The notes under the pieces: generated by a model
Database searches by the model: none
Told to the model about the DNA's origin: nothing
Seen by the model: the letters and a program-made list of their open reading frames with translations, nothing else
Origin: SZUA-521 sp041738285
Lineage (GTDB): Bacteria; Pseudomonadota; Gammaproteobacteria; Pseudomonadales; Azotimanducaceae
DNA: 59,302 bases
Reading direction: 5' to 3'
Assembly: GCA_041738285.1 (NCBI GenBank)
Contig: JBGSQB010000229.1
Location: 1 to 59,302, forward strand
In this document: in pieces, positions 23,216-32,160 of the stretch
Layout: each line of letters opens with the position of its first letter
Position numbering within the stretch: position 1 is the stretch's first letter
Made by a program: the position numbers and the translations under genes

Positions 23216-25156
23216 TTATCGCGCACTCACGCGCTGACGCATGGCACCGATGTATTCCTCGATGTCGATGCCCCCATCGCGGTTGACATCGATCTGATCG
23301 ATGTTGGGCTCGAAGTTCTTGCGCATGCGCGGGGGCATCTCCGCCAGTTCTAGAAGCCCGTTCATGTCTCGATCCATGAAACCATACATCTGCCGCAGGC
23401 CGAGCCTGCGACCATCATGAAACTGTGCATCACTGCGCTCGTCGGCCCAGCGGAACATGATTGCGCCGTACAGCATTTCGTCCCAAGACTGCAGACCCCA
23501 TGGCACGGTACGGGATGGGTCTGGATTGCCAGGGTTGCGCTTGGAATTGTCGAACACGCCGGTGTAGATCAGGCGCGCGCCGGCGGGCAGCGAAACCGGT
23601 GTGGTGAATCGATACTCGCGCTGCCAGTTGAAGTCGTAGCGCGGCACCGACAACAGCAGATCTTCGCGGCCGTCGGGATAGACCACGGTGAACTTGGCGC
23701 TGCGTCCCCGGTAATGCGCGTGCGGAAACATCGAGTAGAGCACCGCATCGTGATCCAACTGCAAATAGGCGGAGTCGGTATAGGCGGCATCGTTCGGTGC
23801 GATCTGAATCGAAGGATCGAGCAGCACGTGATGGCGCATCACGCGCGGTGGCGGTTCGTCCGAGAAGTACATCGCCATGCGCGTGACGTCGGTCGCCGCC
23901 CGGCCGACCGGCGTGTAGTGCATTTGAAACGTGAATGCGCCGCCCTTGGGTACGAAGATACCGGTGCCATCGGGATACTCGATCGACTCGGCGCCGGGTG
24001 CATAGCCAATCAGGTAGTTGTCGAATACGGCGTCGAGATCGTCCTCCGCGGGCGGCGCGGTGACGGAACCCGCCAGCGCGTGGTGCACAACGGCGCGATC
24101 GCCGGGCGCAATGGTCGTTGCCCGCACCCACACGTCGCGATCGAGTGGGTTCACGACCCATGGATACTGATAGTCGACAACACCGCTCGCAGGCACCTCG
24201 AATGCCGGTAACGTGACGACCAGATCGGGTTTGCCGAGCGGCCACTCGGACCACGTGCGCGATGCTTCCGCGAGTGGGTCCGCCCCTTCGCCGCGCGGTG
24301 CGCCCGCTTCGATCCAATGGACGAGCGTTTGCTTCTCGGATGTGGACAGGCTGCGATCGCCCTGAAAGGTTCCAACGTGCGGATCTGCATGCCACGGCGG
24401 CATGCGCTGGGTACGCAGCACTTCCCGCATCATCGGCGCAAAGCCGCGCACCATGGTGTAGTCGGTCATTGCCCAAGGCCCGATGCCGCCTGTTCGATGA
24501 CACTCGACGCACGCGCGCTCCAGTAGCGGTGCAATGGTCGTTGCGTAGCTGATGTCGGCATGATCGCTTGCGCGTTGCGGAAAGTTGATCAGGCATCCGA
24601 GGGCATCGCGCTGCGCGGGGTTAATGGGTTCGTTTGCGATCGCCGCGTCGAGCGAGTCGACGAGGTAGTTTTCGGTCGGCGCGGGCTTCATGCGCTCATA
24701 GGTTTGCTGATCATTGATGGGTCCGCGGTAGACGATCTGCCAACTGCTGGGATCGATCACGATCGCTTCCGCGGTGCGAACGAGGCCCAGGGACTCACCG
24801 ATGAGTTGCGTCTCATCGTCCAGAATCGGTAAGTCGATGTCGAACTCGGCGGCCTCCTTTGCGATGCTCGCGCGATCATCCTGAAGGTTCGAGTTGATCA
24901 TCAGGAACTCGACGCCCTTGGTGGCGTACACATCGCGCACGGCCTTCAGTGCGGGCAGCGCGTTGCGAACGATCGGGCAGCCATTGCCCTGCACGAGGAG
25001 CACGATGGCGGGCGCATCCTTTAGGTAGTAGAGCTGATGTGCCTTGCCGGCCTGATCGAGCAGCACGAAGTCATCCACCCGTGCGGTCGGGTTTCCATGC
25101 GCAGTGCCCGCGCACAACAGCAGCACCAACGCGGCGTTCCAGATCAATCGCTTCAT
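23216..25156 (-). CDS. Secreted redoxin / heme-motif / PHM-like copper monooxygenase with EF-hands
   Basis: The protein has 646 residues and a signal peptide at 1-21. The order of parts is: thioredoxin-like domain at about 25-165 with a single cysteine at C60 (GNGCPIV); a CxxCH heme c motif at 216-220 followed by MPPWHADP; and a two-lobed ascorbate-dependent copper monooxygenase-like region at about 310-570. Candidate copper ligands are H358/H359 (VVHHAL), H413 (QMHYTP), H479 and H481 (FPHAHYRG) and M567 (GAIMF). Two EF-hand loops lie at 595-606 and 623-634. The second ATG (25156) is preferred because GGAGG lies 8 bases upstream. The role is a periplasmic oxygenase or redox enzyme, substrate unknown. 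Confidence 0.8.
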   Translation of the reverse strand: MKRLIWNAALVLLLCAGTAHGNPTARVDDFVLLDQAGKAHQLYYLKDAPAIVLLVQGNGCPIVRNALPALKAVRDVYATKGVEFLMINSNLQDDRASIAKEAAEFDIDLPILDDETQLIGESLGLVRTAEAIVIDPSSWQIVYRGPINDQQTYERMKPAPTENYLVDSLDAAIANEPINPAQRDALGCLINFPQRASDHADISYATTIAPLLERACVECHRTGGIGPWAMTDYTMVRGFAPMMREVLRTQRMPPWHADPHVGTFQGDRSLSTSEKQTLVHWIEAGAPRGEGADPLAEASRTWSEWPLGKPDLVVTLPAFEVPASGVVDYQYPWVVNPLDRDVWVRATTIAPGDRAVVHHALAGSVTAPPAEDDLDAVFDNYLIGYAPGAESIEYPDGTGIFVPKGGAFTFQMHYTPVGRAATDVTRMAMYFSDEPPPRVMRHHVLLDPSIQIAPNDAAYTDSAYLQLDHDAVLYSMFPHAHYRGRSAKFTVVYPDGREDLLLSVPRYDFNWQREYRFTTPVSLPAGARLIYTGVFDNSKRNPGNPDPSRTVPWGLQSWDEMLYGAIMFRWADERSDAQFHDGRRLGLRQMYGFMDRDMNGLLELAEMPPRMRKNFEPNIDQIDVNRDGGIDIEEYIGAMRQRVSAR

Positions 25157-25272
25157 CGACATCGCCTCCCTCGCTGCGCCGCACCTTAGCACTACGGCGC
25201 TCGAACCTCACCCGCGGTTACCTTGACGCGCGTGTACGTGGGTGATTCCATCGCGACCAACTCGGGAGGAAC

Positions 25273-26103
25273 ATGATGGTTCGACACATGCGCAGGCTCG
25301 TCGGCGTGCTGATGGCGATATCGATCGTGCAGTGCGTCAATGCGGCGGATGGTACGGTCGCCGGCAAGCCCGATCTGAACGGCGTCTGGCAGGTGCTCAA
25401 CACCGCCAACTACGACATCGAAGCGCACGCCGCCCGCGCGGCGATGGCGCTACGCCCGGGTCCGTTCGGGCCAGTGCCTGCCAAGGCAGTGGTCGCGCTC
25501 GGGGCCGTGGGTGCCGTGCCAGCCGGCTTGGGGGTGGTCGATGGCGGCGAGATTCCCTATCAACCCTGGGCACTGGAAAAGAAGAAGGAAAACCAGGCCA
25601 ACTGGCTTGCTCGCGACCCCGAGATCAGGTGCTACCTCCCGGGTGTGCCGCGCGCGACCTACATGCCGTTTCCGTTTCAGATCTTCCACAGCGAACAGGC
25701 GATCTTCTTTGCCTACGAATACGCGGGCGCGGTACGCAACATCTATCTCGCGGATCCGGGTGAGCCACCGACAGATACCTGGATGGGGCAATCGTTCGGT
25801 ACGTGGGACGGCAACACCCTCGTCGTTACGGCGACCGGCTTCAACGATCGCACTTGGTTCGACCGTTCCGGCAACTTTCACAGCGACAAGCTGAAGGTGA
25901 CTGAGCGCTACACGCCCATCAATGCGCACACAATGAACTACCAGGCGACCATCGAAGATGCGGAAGTGTTCACCCGGCCGTGGACGATGAGCATGACGCT
26001 CTACAAGCGCGTCGGTGCCGACGCCCGGCTGCAACAATTCAAGTGCATCGAGTTCGTTGAGGAGCTGATGTACGGTCACCTGCGCAAAGAGCCGTTGGAG
26101 TGA
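25273..26103 (+). CDS. Secreted protein of the PDLNGVW-type family
   Basis: The protein has 276 residues and a GGAGGA ribosome site. It has an N-terminal signal peptide (RLVGVLMAISIVQCVNAA). The mature protein starts near KPDLNGVWQV and later has GTWDGNTLVVTATGFNDRTWFD, a tract repeated in its neighbour as GHWEGDTLVVETTNF. The family is common in bacteria that degrade lipids, but no activity is known to me. It is the first gene of a four-gene plus-strand set with a second family member, a DUF6152 protein and a P450, spaced 4 bases or overlapping. It is divergent from the copper monooxygenase-like gene. Confidence 0.75.
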   Translation: MMVRHMRRLVGVLMAISIVQCVNAADGTVAGKPDLNGVWQVLNTANYDIEAHAARAAMALRPGPFGPVPAKAVVALGAVGAVPAGLGVVDGGEIPYQPWALEKKKENQANWLARDPEIRCYLPGVPRATYMPFPFQIFHSEQAIFFAYEYAGAVRNIYLADPGEPPTDTWMGQSFGTWDGNTLVVTATGFNDRTWFDRSGNFHSDKLKVTERYTPINAHTMNYQATIEDAEVFTRPWTMSMTLYKRVGADARLQQFKCIEFVEELMYGHLRKEPLE

Positions 26104-26107
26104 CGCC

Positions 26108-27106
26108 ATGAACACGATCTCGACCATCTGCGCGGCATCCATGCTGTTGATGGCGACTGCCGCCCGGGCGGACTACGCGGCACCCAGGACCGCGGCGGGC
26201 GAGCCCGATCTGCAAGGTGTGTGGACCAATGCCACCATCACGCCCGTCGAGCGCATGAACTTCTTTCCACAACTCGTGCTGACCAAGCCGCAGGCCGACA
26301 TGCTCGAACAACGCACCCGCGAGTTCGCCGAGCGGGGCAGCGCGCCGACCGACCCTGATGCACCACCGCCGGAAGCCGGCGATGACGTCGGCGGCTACAA
26401 CAGCTTCTGGATCGATGCAGGCACGACGGTTGCGTTGGTCAACGGCGAGTATCGAAGCTCGCTGATCACATCCCCCGCCGACGGCAAACTGCCATATACA
26501 CCAGCCGCGCAAGCCAAGCGGGTGCAGCTGTTGATGAGCATTCGCGATGGGCTCGACGGTCCCGAGCAACGGCCGCTCGGCGAACGCTGTCTGGTCGGGT
26601 TCGGGTCCACCAGTGGCCCTCCGATGTTGCCCGTGCTCTACAACAACAACTATCAGATCGTGCAGGCGCCCGGCAGCGTGATGATTCTGGCGGAGATGAA
26701 TCACGACGCACGGATCGTCCGCATTGGCGGTGAACATCCGCCAACAGACGTGCGTACCTGGATGGGGGACTCCATCGGCCATTGGGAAGGCGATACGCTG
26801 GTGGTCGAGACGACCAACTTCCACCCTGCGCAGAGCATGCGGGCGTGCATCCGCTACCAGATTTACATGTCCGCCAACGCCACGGTGACCGAGCGGTTCA
26901 CGCGCGTAGCGCACGATCAGATTCTGTATCAGTTCACGGTCGACGACGCGGAGGCGTTCAGCGAGCCGTGGAGCGGGGAGATTCCGATGCGCGCATCGGA
27001 AGGACCCATCTACGAATACGCTTGCCACGAAGGCAATTACTCGCTTCCCGGTATACTGGCTGGGGCACGACGAGAAGCCCGTACCACCGATGAGGGAGCC
27101 GAGTGA
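26108..27106 (+). CDS. Secreted PDLxGVW-type protein, paralogue of the upstream gene
   Basis: The protein has 332 residues with a signal peptide (SMLLMATAARA). It shares with the preceding protein the GEPDLQGVW start, the RTWMGDSIGHWEGDTLVVET tract and a C-terminal VTERFTRVAHDQILYQFTVDD, which fit a beta-rich domain. It is longer by an insert around 40-95. Cysteines occur in GERCLVG and YEYACHEG. It begins 4 bases after the upstream stop, and its end overlaps the DUF6152 start (ATGA). Function is unknown. The tight coupling suggests the two secreted paralogues work as a pair. Confidence 0.75.
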   Translation: MNTISTICAASMLLMATAARADYAAPRTAAGEPDLQGVWTNATITPVERMNFFPQLVLTKPQADMLEQRTREFAERGSAPTDPDAPPPEAGDDVGGYNSFWIDAGTTVALVNGEYRSSLITSPADGKLPYTPAAQAKRVQLLMSIRDGLDGPEQRPLGERCLVGFGSTSGPPMLPVLYNNNYQIVQAPGSVMILAEMNHDARIVRIGGEHPPTDVRTWMGDSIGHWEGDTLVVETTNFHPAQSMRACIRYQIYMSANATVTERFTRVAHDQILYQFTVDDAEAFSEPWSGEIPMRASEGPIYEYACHEGNYSLPGILAGARREARTTDEGAE

Positions 27107-27564
27107 TGAAGTTCACCGACAGGAAGTTGCCGACGTTGATCGTGCTTGCGCTCGGCATTCTGGTCGTCCCGACGGCAACGTTTGCACATCATGCATTTAC
27201 CGCGGAGTTCGATGGTGACGCGCCGGTGCTGCTGCGTGGCAAGGTCACCCGGGTTGAGTGGATCAATCCACACGCCTGGGTGCATCTGGACGCGGTGCAG
27301 GAAGACGGCACGACGGTCGCCTGGATGGTCGAGGGCGGCACGCCCAACACATTGCTGCGTGCCGGCATCAACAAGAACTCGCTCGTACCCGGTACTGAGA
27401 TCGTGGTGCGCGGGTATCAGAGCAAGGATCACGCCTGCACACCGTCATGCAAGGCCAACGGCCGCGATGTGACTTTCCCGGACGGCCGCAAGATATTCAT
27501 GGGATCGTCGGGCACCGGTGCGCCGCGCGACGGTGCGGATCCACGGGAGCCGCCCCGAACATGA
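27103..27564 (+). CDS. DUF6152-family secreted protein
   Basis: The protein has 153 residues. The signal peptide ends at TFA, and the mature protein starts HHAFTAEFD. It contains the family hallmark GKVTRVEWINPHAWVHL and a C-terminal GRDVTFPDGRKIFMGSSG. The conserved histidine pair at the mature N-terminus could bind copper or another metal, which is inference. The stop overlaps the P450 start by ATGA, so a periplasmic small protein is translationally coupled to a cytoplasmic P450. Members of this family are often seen next to PDLNGVW-type proteins, as here. Confidence 0.82.
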   Translation: MMKFTDRKLPTLIVLALGILVVPTATFAHHAFTAEFDGDAPVLLRGKVTRVEWINPHAWVHLDAVQEDGTTVAWMVEGGTPNTLLRAGINKNSLVPGTEIVVRGYQSKDHACTPSCKANGRDVTFPDGRKIFMGSSGTGAPRDGADPREPPRT

Positions 27565-28817
27565 CTGTCCATACGACGTCACCGGCGATCGATCAGGCGC
27601 TGGTCGATCCGGTGCAGTGGGCCGATGAGCGGGGCATTCACGACCAGCTGCGCTGGCTGCGTGCGAACGATCCACTGCGCTTCGTCGAGCCGGCCGGCTT
27701 CGATCCGTTCTGGTGCGTCACCAAGCACGCCGACATCAAAGCGATCGAGCAGAACAAAGCGGTCTTCATCAACGATCCCCGCCCGACCCTCGGCCCCAAG
27801 GGCATGACAGAAATGGTCCGGCAGATGACCGGACGCAAGCACCTCGTGCGTTCGCTGGTGCAGATGGATGATCCGGATCACACCAAGTACCGCATGCTCA
27901 CCCAGGGCTGGTTCATGGGCACGAATCTGCGCAAGCTGCAGGCGCGGGTGGATGAACTCGCCGCCATCTATGTCGATCGACTTGGCGAATTCGGCGGAGA
28001 GTGCGACTTCGTCAAGGATGTGGCCATCTGGTATCCGCTGCGCGTGATCATGTCGATTCTCGGTGTGCCGGAAGCAGACGAATCGTTCATGCTGAAGCTC
28101 ACTCAGGAGCTCTTCGGCAGCACCGACCCCGACAACAGCCGGTCCTTCGAGCCTGGCGACTTCCTGAACGTGGTCGCGGACTTCGAGCGTTACTTCGCAG
28201 ACCTCACCCGCAAACGGCGTGCGCAGCCGACAGACGATGCGGCATCGCTCATCGCCAATGCGGTGATCGACGGCAAACCGATTCCGGAGCATGACTCCAA
28301 CGGCTATTACATCATCATCGCTACCGCCGGCCACGACACCACGAGCGCATCCACCGCCGGGGGCCTGCTTGCACTGCTCGAGTCTCCCGAGCAGATGCGC
28401 ATGCTGCGCGCCAACGTCGAAGGCGTGTTGCCGACCGCGGTTGACGAGATGATCCGCTGGGTCACACCGGTGCGCCATTTCATGCGCACCGCGACCCAGG
28501 ACTACGCGGTGCGTGGCAAGACCATCGAAGAGGGCCAGTCGGCCATCCTGTGGTACCCGTCGGCCAATCGCGACGAAGAGGTGTTCGATTCGCCGTTCGA
28601 GTTTCGGGTCGATCGCAAGGGCGCCAAGCACCTCGCCTTCGGTTTTGGCGCCCATGTGTGTCTGGGTCAGCACCTGGCGCGGATGGAAATGAGCGCACTG
28701 TACAAGGCCCTGCTGGCACGGGTGGATCACATTGAACTGGCTGGTGTGCCGAAGTACGTACAGTCCACCTTCGTTGGCGGGCTCAAGTCCCTGCCAATCC
28801 GCTACCGAATGAAGTAA
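27561..28817 (+). CDS. Cytochrome P450
   Basis: The protein has 418 residues. The frame is open further upstream, but the ATG at 27561 overlapping the previous stop is the natural start. The I-helix motif is AGHDTT, the ExxR is in DEMIRW, and the heme loop FGFGAHVCLG has its cysteine at 367. It is distinct from the CYP153-like pair and resembles the broad group of sterol/fatty-acid oxidising bacterial P450s. No ferredoxin is nearby. As the last gene of the secreted-protein operon, it probably modifies a substrate or product handled by those periplasmic proteins. The substrate is unknown. Confidence 0.88.
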   Translation: MTVHTTSPAIDQALVDPVQWADERGIHDQLRWLRANDPLRFVEPAGFDPFWCVTKHADIKAIEQNKAVFINDPRPTLGPKGMTEMVRQMTGRKHLVRSLVQMDDPDHTKYRMLTQGWFMGTNLRKLQARVDELAAIYVDRLGEFGGECDFVKDVAIWYPLRVIMSILGVPEADESFMLKLTQELFGSTDPDNSRSFEPGDFLNVVADFERYFADLTRKRRAQPTDDAASLIANAVIDGKPIPEHDSNGYYIIIATAGHDTTSASTAGGLLALLESPEQMRMLRANVEGVLPTAVDEMIRWVTPVRHFMRTATQDYAVRGKTIEEGQSAILWYPSANRDEEVFDSPFEFRVDRKGAKHLAFGFGAHVCLGQHLARMEMSALYKALLARVDHIELAGVPKYVQSTFVGGLKSLPIRYRMK

Positions 28818-28863
28818 ACCCGACTGTCACAAAGAGTTCATCGAAGGTTCACTCGACTGCCAC

Positions 28864-29757
28864 ATGATCGCCCTATTGTGGCGGTCCATGAATACACGAC
28901 GACTCGCGAACTCGATACACACCTTCCTTCCTCCACCCGCTTCGGCGACGCCTCGCCTCGTTGCTACACGGCCGCCAACGCGGCAATTCCGCACCATCTT
29001 CCTGTCGGACATTCACCTCGGCACCCGCGGATGCCAGGCTGATCGACTGCTCGACTTCCTCGAGCGGCACACGTGCGATGAGCTGTTTCTGGTCGGCGAC
29101 ATCATCGACGGCTGGCGTTTGAAGTCCGGCTTCTACTGGCCGGCCGCGCACACCCGCGTGATGAAGAAGTTTCTTGCGATGGCCGAGACGGGTACCCGCA
29201 TCACTTACGTCACCGGCAACCACGACGAGTTCCTGCGGCGGTACAGCGACATGGAGGTCGGAAACCTACGGGTGGTCGATGAAGCAGTCCACTTGGGCGC
29301 AAATGGCTTGCGGCTGCTCGTCACGCACGGCGATGCCTACGATGTCGTCACGCGCTACCACCGCTGGCTCGCATTTCTCGGCGACATCGGCTACGGATTC
29401 CTGCTCGAGGTCAATCGTGCTTTCAACTGGATGCGCACCCGCTATGGCTACGGCTACTTCTCGCTGTCAGCGTGGGTCAAGCATCGAGTCAAGCAGGCGG
29501 TCAGCTACATCGGCGATTTCGAAGCTGCCGTCAGCTGGACGTGCCGCCAACGCGGCTTTGCCGGCGTCGTCTGTGGCCACATCCATCATGCGGAGATTCG
29601 CGACTACGACGGCATCCGCTACATGAACTGCGGCGATTGGGTCGAATCATGTACGGCGCTCACCGAAGACGAACAAGGGCGCTTCAACATCATTGCCTGG
29701 ACGGAGAGGGCCGAGGCGTTGGCACCGCACGTACCCGTGCAGCAGGTGCGCATATGA
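28864..29757 (+). CDS. Calcineurin-like metallophosphoesterase (UDP-2,3-diacylglucosamine diphosphatase-like)
   Basis: The protein has up to 297 residues. The five metal-binding blocks are visible: SDIHLG, GDIIDGW, GNHDEF, VTHGDAYD and GHIHHAEI. This order and the KSGFYWP segment match the LpxH-like branch that includes stand-alone UDP-diacylglucosamine diphosphatases. The first 40 residues are low in similarity and poor in a ribosome site, so the start is uncertain (an ATG at 28888 is also possible). It overlaps the glycosyltransferase by ATGA. The pair would fit cell-envelope glycolipid synthesis, where the phosphatase prepares and the GT4 enzyme glycosylates a lipid acceptor. Confidence 0.82.
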   Translation: MIALLWRSMNTRRLANSIHTFLPPPASATPRLVATRPPTRQFRTIFLSDIHLGTRGCQADRLLDFLERHTCDELFLVGDIIDGWRLKSGFYWPAAHTRVMKKFLAMAETGTRITYVTGNHDEFLRRYSDMEVGNLRVVDEAVHLGANGLRLLVTHGDAYDVVTRYHRWLAFLGDIGYGFLLEVNRAFNWMRTRYGYGYFSLSAWVKHRVKQAVSYIGDFEAAVSWTCRQRGFAGVVCGHIHHAEIRDYDGIRYMNCGDWVESCTALTEDEQGRFNIIAWTERAEALAPHVPVQQVRI

Positions 29758-30899
29758 AGTTGCTGGTCGTCACCGATGCCTGGCATCCCCAGACCAATGG
29801 TGTGGTCACGACGCTGAATTCCGTGCTGCGTCGTCTGACGCGTGCGGGACACACCGTGGACGTGCTGGAGCCCTCGATGTTCCGCACCGTACCGCTGCCG
29901 AGCTATCCGGAAATCCGCATCGCCATCAATCCCTGGCGCATCGGCCGCATGATTGAATCATTGGCGCCAGATTCGATCCACATCGCAACGGAAGGTCCGC
30001 TCGGCATTGCCGCCCGGCGATATCTGAAGCGACGCGCCATGGCATTCACCACGTCGCTGCACACCAAATTCGCCGAGTACTCGCACGCCCGGTTCGGTCT
30101 GCCGCTGCGCTGGGGCTATGCGCTGCTGCGCGCATTCCACCGCCCGGCGGCGACCACGCTGGTGACCACGGAAAGTCATCGCGCTGAACTCGCAGCCCTT
30201 GGATTTTCGAAGCTGCGGATCTGGGGACGCGGTGTGGACACTGATCGTTTTCAGCCGCGGCACCGTTCATCACGAGCGGTGCCGCATCTGCTCTACGTCG
30301 GCCGCGTTGCAGTGGAGAAGAACCTCGAAGCATTTCTCGAACTCGACGTACCCGGCATCAAGATCGTCGTTGGCGACGGGCCGGCCCGCGCCGGGCTGCA
30401 GGCGAAGTACCCGCTCGTGCAATGGCTCGGCTACCGACATGGCGATGAACTGACCGCCTGCTTCGCGGACGCCGATGTGTTCGTGTTTCCGTCGCGCACC
30501 GACACATTCGGGCTCGTCATGCTCGAAGCCATGGCCTGCGGCACACCCGTGGCAGCCTACCCGGTGACTGGCCCCATCGACGTCGTCATCGACGGTGGCA
30601 ATGGCGCACTGGATGAAGACCTGGGGCGCGCGGTGACGCGTGCGCTTACGATCGATCGAAGTGCGTGCCGGTCGCACGCGCTGCGCAATGGATGGGATGT
30701 GGTGGCCCAACGCCTGATCGACTGCCAAGTCCCGTGTACGATGGGGACTGCGGATATGACGGAGCCCACCAATGAATATGACTTCACGGAATATTGCGTC
30801 GATGCTCGCGATCGGCGCGTGCTCGAGCCTTTTGATGAGCATTCCGGTGCAGGCCGCGGACTCCGCCGCTACCCAGCTGTTGAAGGCGCGCAGCGCTGA
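29754..30899 (+). CDS. GT4-family glycosyltransferase with an overprinted C-terminal tail
   Basis: The protein has 381 residues. It begins with the N-terminal Rossmann fold (VVTDAWHPQTNGV). LLYVGRVAVEKNLE and the C-terminal donor site DTFGLVMLEAMACGTPVAA mark GT4 enzymes related to mannosyl- and sulfoquinovosyl-transferases that use a nucleotide sugar. The ATG overlaps the phosphoesterase stop. After about residue 327 (near 30735) the tail of some 55 residues no longer looks like a GT. It runs 128 bases into the next gene, in another frame of that gene's signal-peptide region, so the ancestral stop was probably lost. Confidence 0.85.
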   Translation: MKLLVVTDAWHPQTNGVVTTLNSVLRRLTRAGHTVDVLEPSMFRTVPLPSYPEIRIAINPWRIGRMIESLAPDSIHIATEGPLGIAARRYLKRRAMAFTTSLHTKFAEYSHARFGLPLRWGYALLRAFHRPAATTLVTTESHRAELAALGFSKLRIWGRGVDTDRFQPRHRSSRAVPHLLYVGRVAVEKNLEAFLELDVPGIKIVVGDGPARAGLQAKYPLVQWLGYRHGDELTACFADADVFVFPSRTDTFGLVMLEAMACGTPVAAYPVTGPIDVVIDGGNGALDEDLGRAVTRALTIDRSACRSHALRNGWDVVAQRLIDCQVPCTMGTADMTEPTNEYDFTEYCVDARDRRVLEPFDEHSGAGRGLRRYPAVEGAQR

Positions 30900-32151
30900 T
30901 TTCATCGAGGAAGTAATTCAGCTCACCGACGGCGTCTACGTCGCCGTTGGATTTGGCGTTTCACCGAGTTCGATGATCGTCGGCGATGACGGCGTCGTCA
31001 TCATTGATACGATGATCGACACCGACAGCGCCGGGCGTGCGCTGGCCGCGTTCCGCGCGATCACCGACAAGCCGATCAAGGCGATTGTGCTCACCCACGG
31101 TCATGGCGATCACATCGGTGGTGTGGCGGTGTTTGTTGGCGATACGCAGCCGCAAGTGTGGGCGCGCGCTAACTTTGGCGCCGAGAGCGATGCGTTCGCC
31201 TCCGCGGGCCTCACCATTCAGGATCTGCGGGGCGCGAGACAAGGCGGCTTCATGCTGCCGCCCGAACAACGCATCAACAACGGCGTCGCGAAGGCCTATT
31301 ACCCGAAGCGCGGCGGTGCGACCTTCAGCGGCGCTGGTACTCAGCGTATCGGCCCCACCCACACGTTCAGCGAACCCCGTCGACAGTTGGAAATCGCCGG
31401 CGTCAAGATCGAACTGGTCGCGGTGTCCGGTGAGACGGAAGACGCGCTCTACGTCTGGCTGCCGGAGAAACGGGTGCTGTTCGCGGGAGACAACTTCTAC
31501 AAGTCCTGGCCGAACGCCTACGCAATCCGCGGCACGCCATACCGGGACATCCGCAGCTGGGCCGACGCCAACGATCAGATGAGCAAGGAGGGCGCCGAGT
31601 TTCTGGTGCCCGGACACACCCGCCCGATCATTGGCAAAGCGGCGGTCAGCGAGGCGCTCACCGACTATCGTGACGCGATCCGCTTCGTATTCGACAAGAC
31701 CATCGAGGGTATGAACAAAGGCTTGACCCCCGACCAATTGGTTGACTACGTCGAGCTGCCGGCACGCTTTGAGGGCAAGGACTATCTGCGCGAGTACTAC
31801 GGCAACGTGCAATGGGCCGTGCGGGCGATCTTCGACGGCTACCTCGGCTGGTTCGATGGCAATCCGTCCAATCTGTTTCCGCTGTCACCCTCCGAGAATG
31901 CGCGGCGCATGGCGACCCTTGCCGGCGGCGCTGATGCGTTGCTTGAAAATGCACGCACGGCGTTGGCAAGCGGTGACGCACAGTGGGCCGCGCAACTGTG
32001 CGACAACCTGCTGGCGCTGGACCCGAGTGCGGTGGAACCCAAGCTGCTCAAAGCCGATGCGCTGGAGCATCTGGCCGAGGCGCTGCTGACGGCGACCGGG
32101 CGCAACTACTATCTGTCAGTCGCCCAGGAACTGCGCGCTTCAACCAAGTGA
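30772..32151 (+). CDS. Metallo-beta-lactamase-fold alkylsulfatase-like protein, exported
   Basis: The protein has 459 residues with a signal peptide (SSLLMSIPVQAA). The metal motif HGHGDH is followed by further zinc-site segments (VSGETEDALYVWLP, FAGDNFYKSWPN and VPGHTRPIIG). The helical dimerisation domain contains YGNVQWAVRAIFDGYLGWFDG (seen in two parts) and NLFPL. These are features of SdsA1/Pisa1-type alkyl- and aryl-sulfatases. The usual C-terminal SCP2-like domain is missing, and the total is about 200 residues shorter. The start lies inside the glycosyltransferase frame. It should hydrolyse sulfate esters in the periplasm, with the substrate class inferred only. Confidence 0.82.
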   Translation: MNMTSRNIASMLAIGACSSLLMSIPVQAADSAATQLLKARSADFIEEVIQLTDGVYVAVGFGVSPSSMIVGDDGVVIIDTMIDTDSAGRALAAFRAITDKPIKAIVLTHGHGDHIGGVAVFVGDTQPQVWARANFGAESDAFASAGLTIQDLRGARQGGFMLPPEQRINNGVAKAYYPKRGGATFSGAGTQRIGPTHTFSEPRRQLEIAGVKIELVAVSGETEDALYVWLPEKRVLFAGDNFYKSWPNAYAIRGTPYRDIRSWADANDQMSKEGAEFLVPGHTRPIIGKAAVSEALTDYRDAIRFVFDKTIEGMNKGLTPDQLVDYVELPARFEGKDYLREYYGNVQWAVRAIFDGYLGWFDGNPSNLFPLSPSENARRMATLAGGADALLENARTALASGDAQWAAQLCDNLLALDPSAVEPKLLKADALEHLAEALLTATGRNYYLSVAQELRASTK

Positions 32152-32160
32152 TACTCGATT

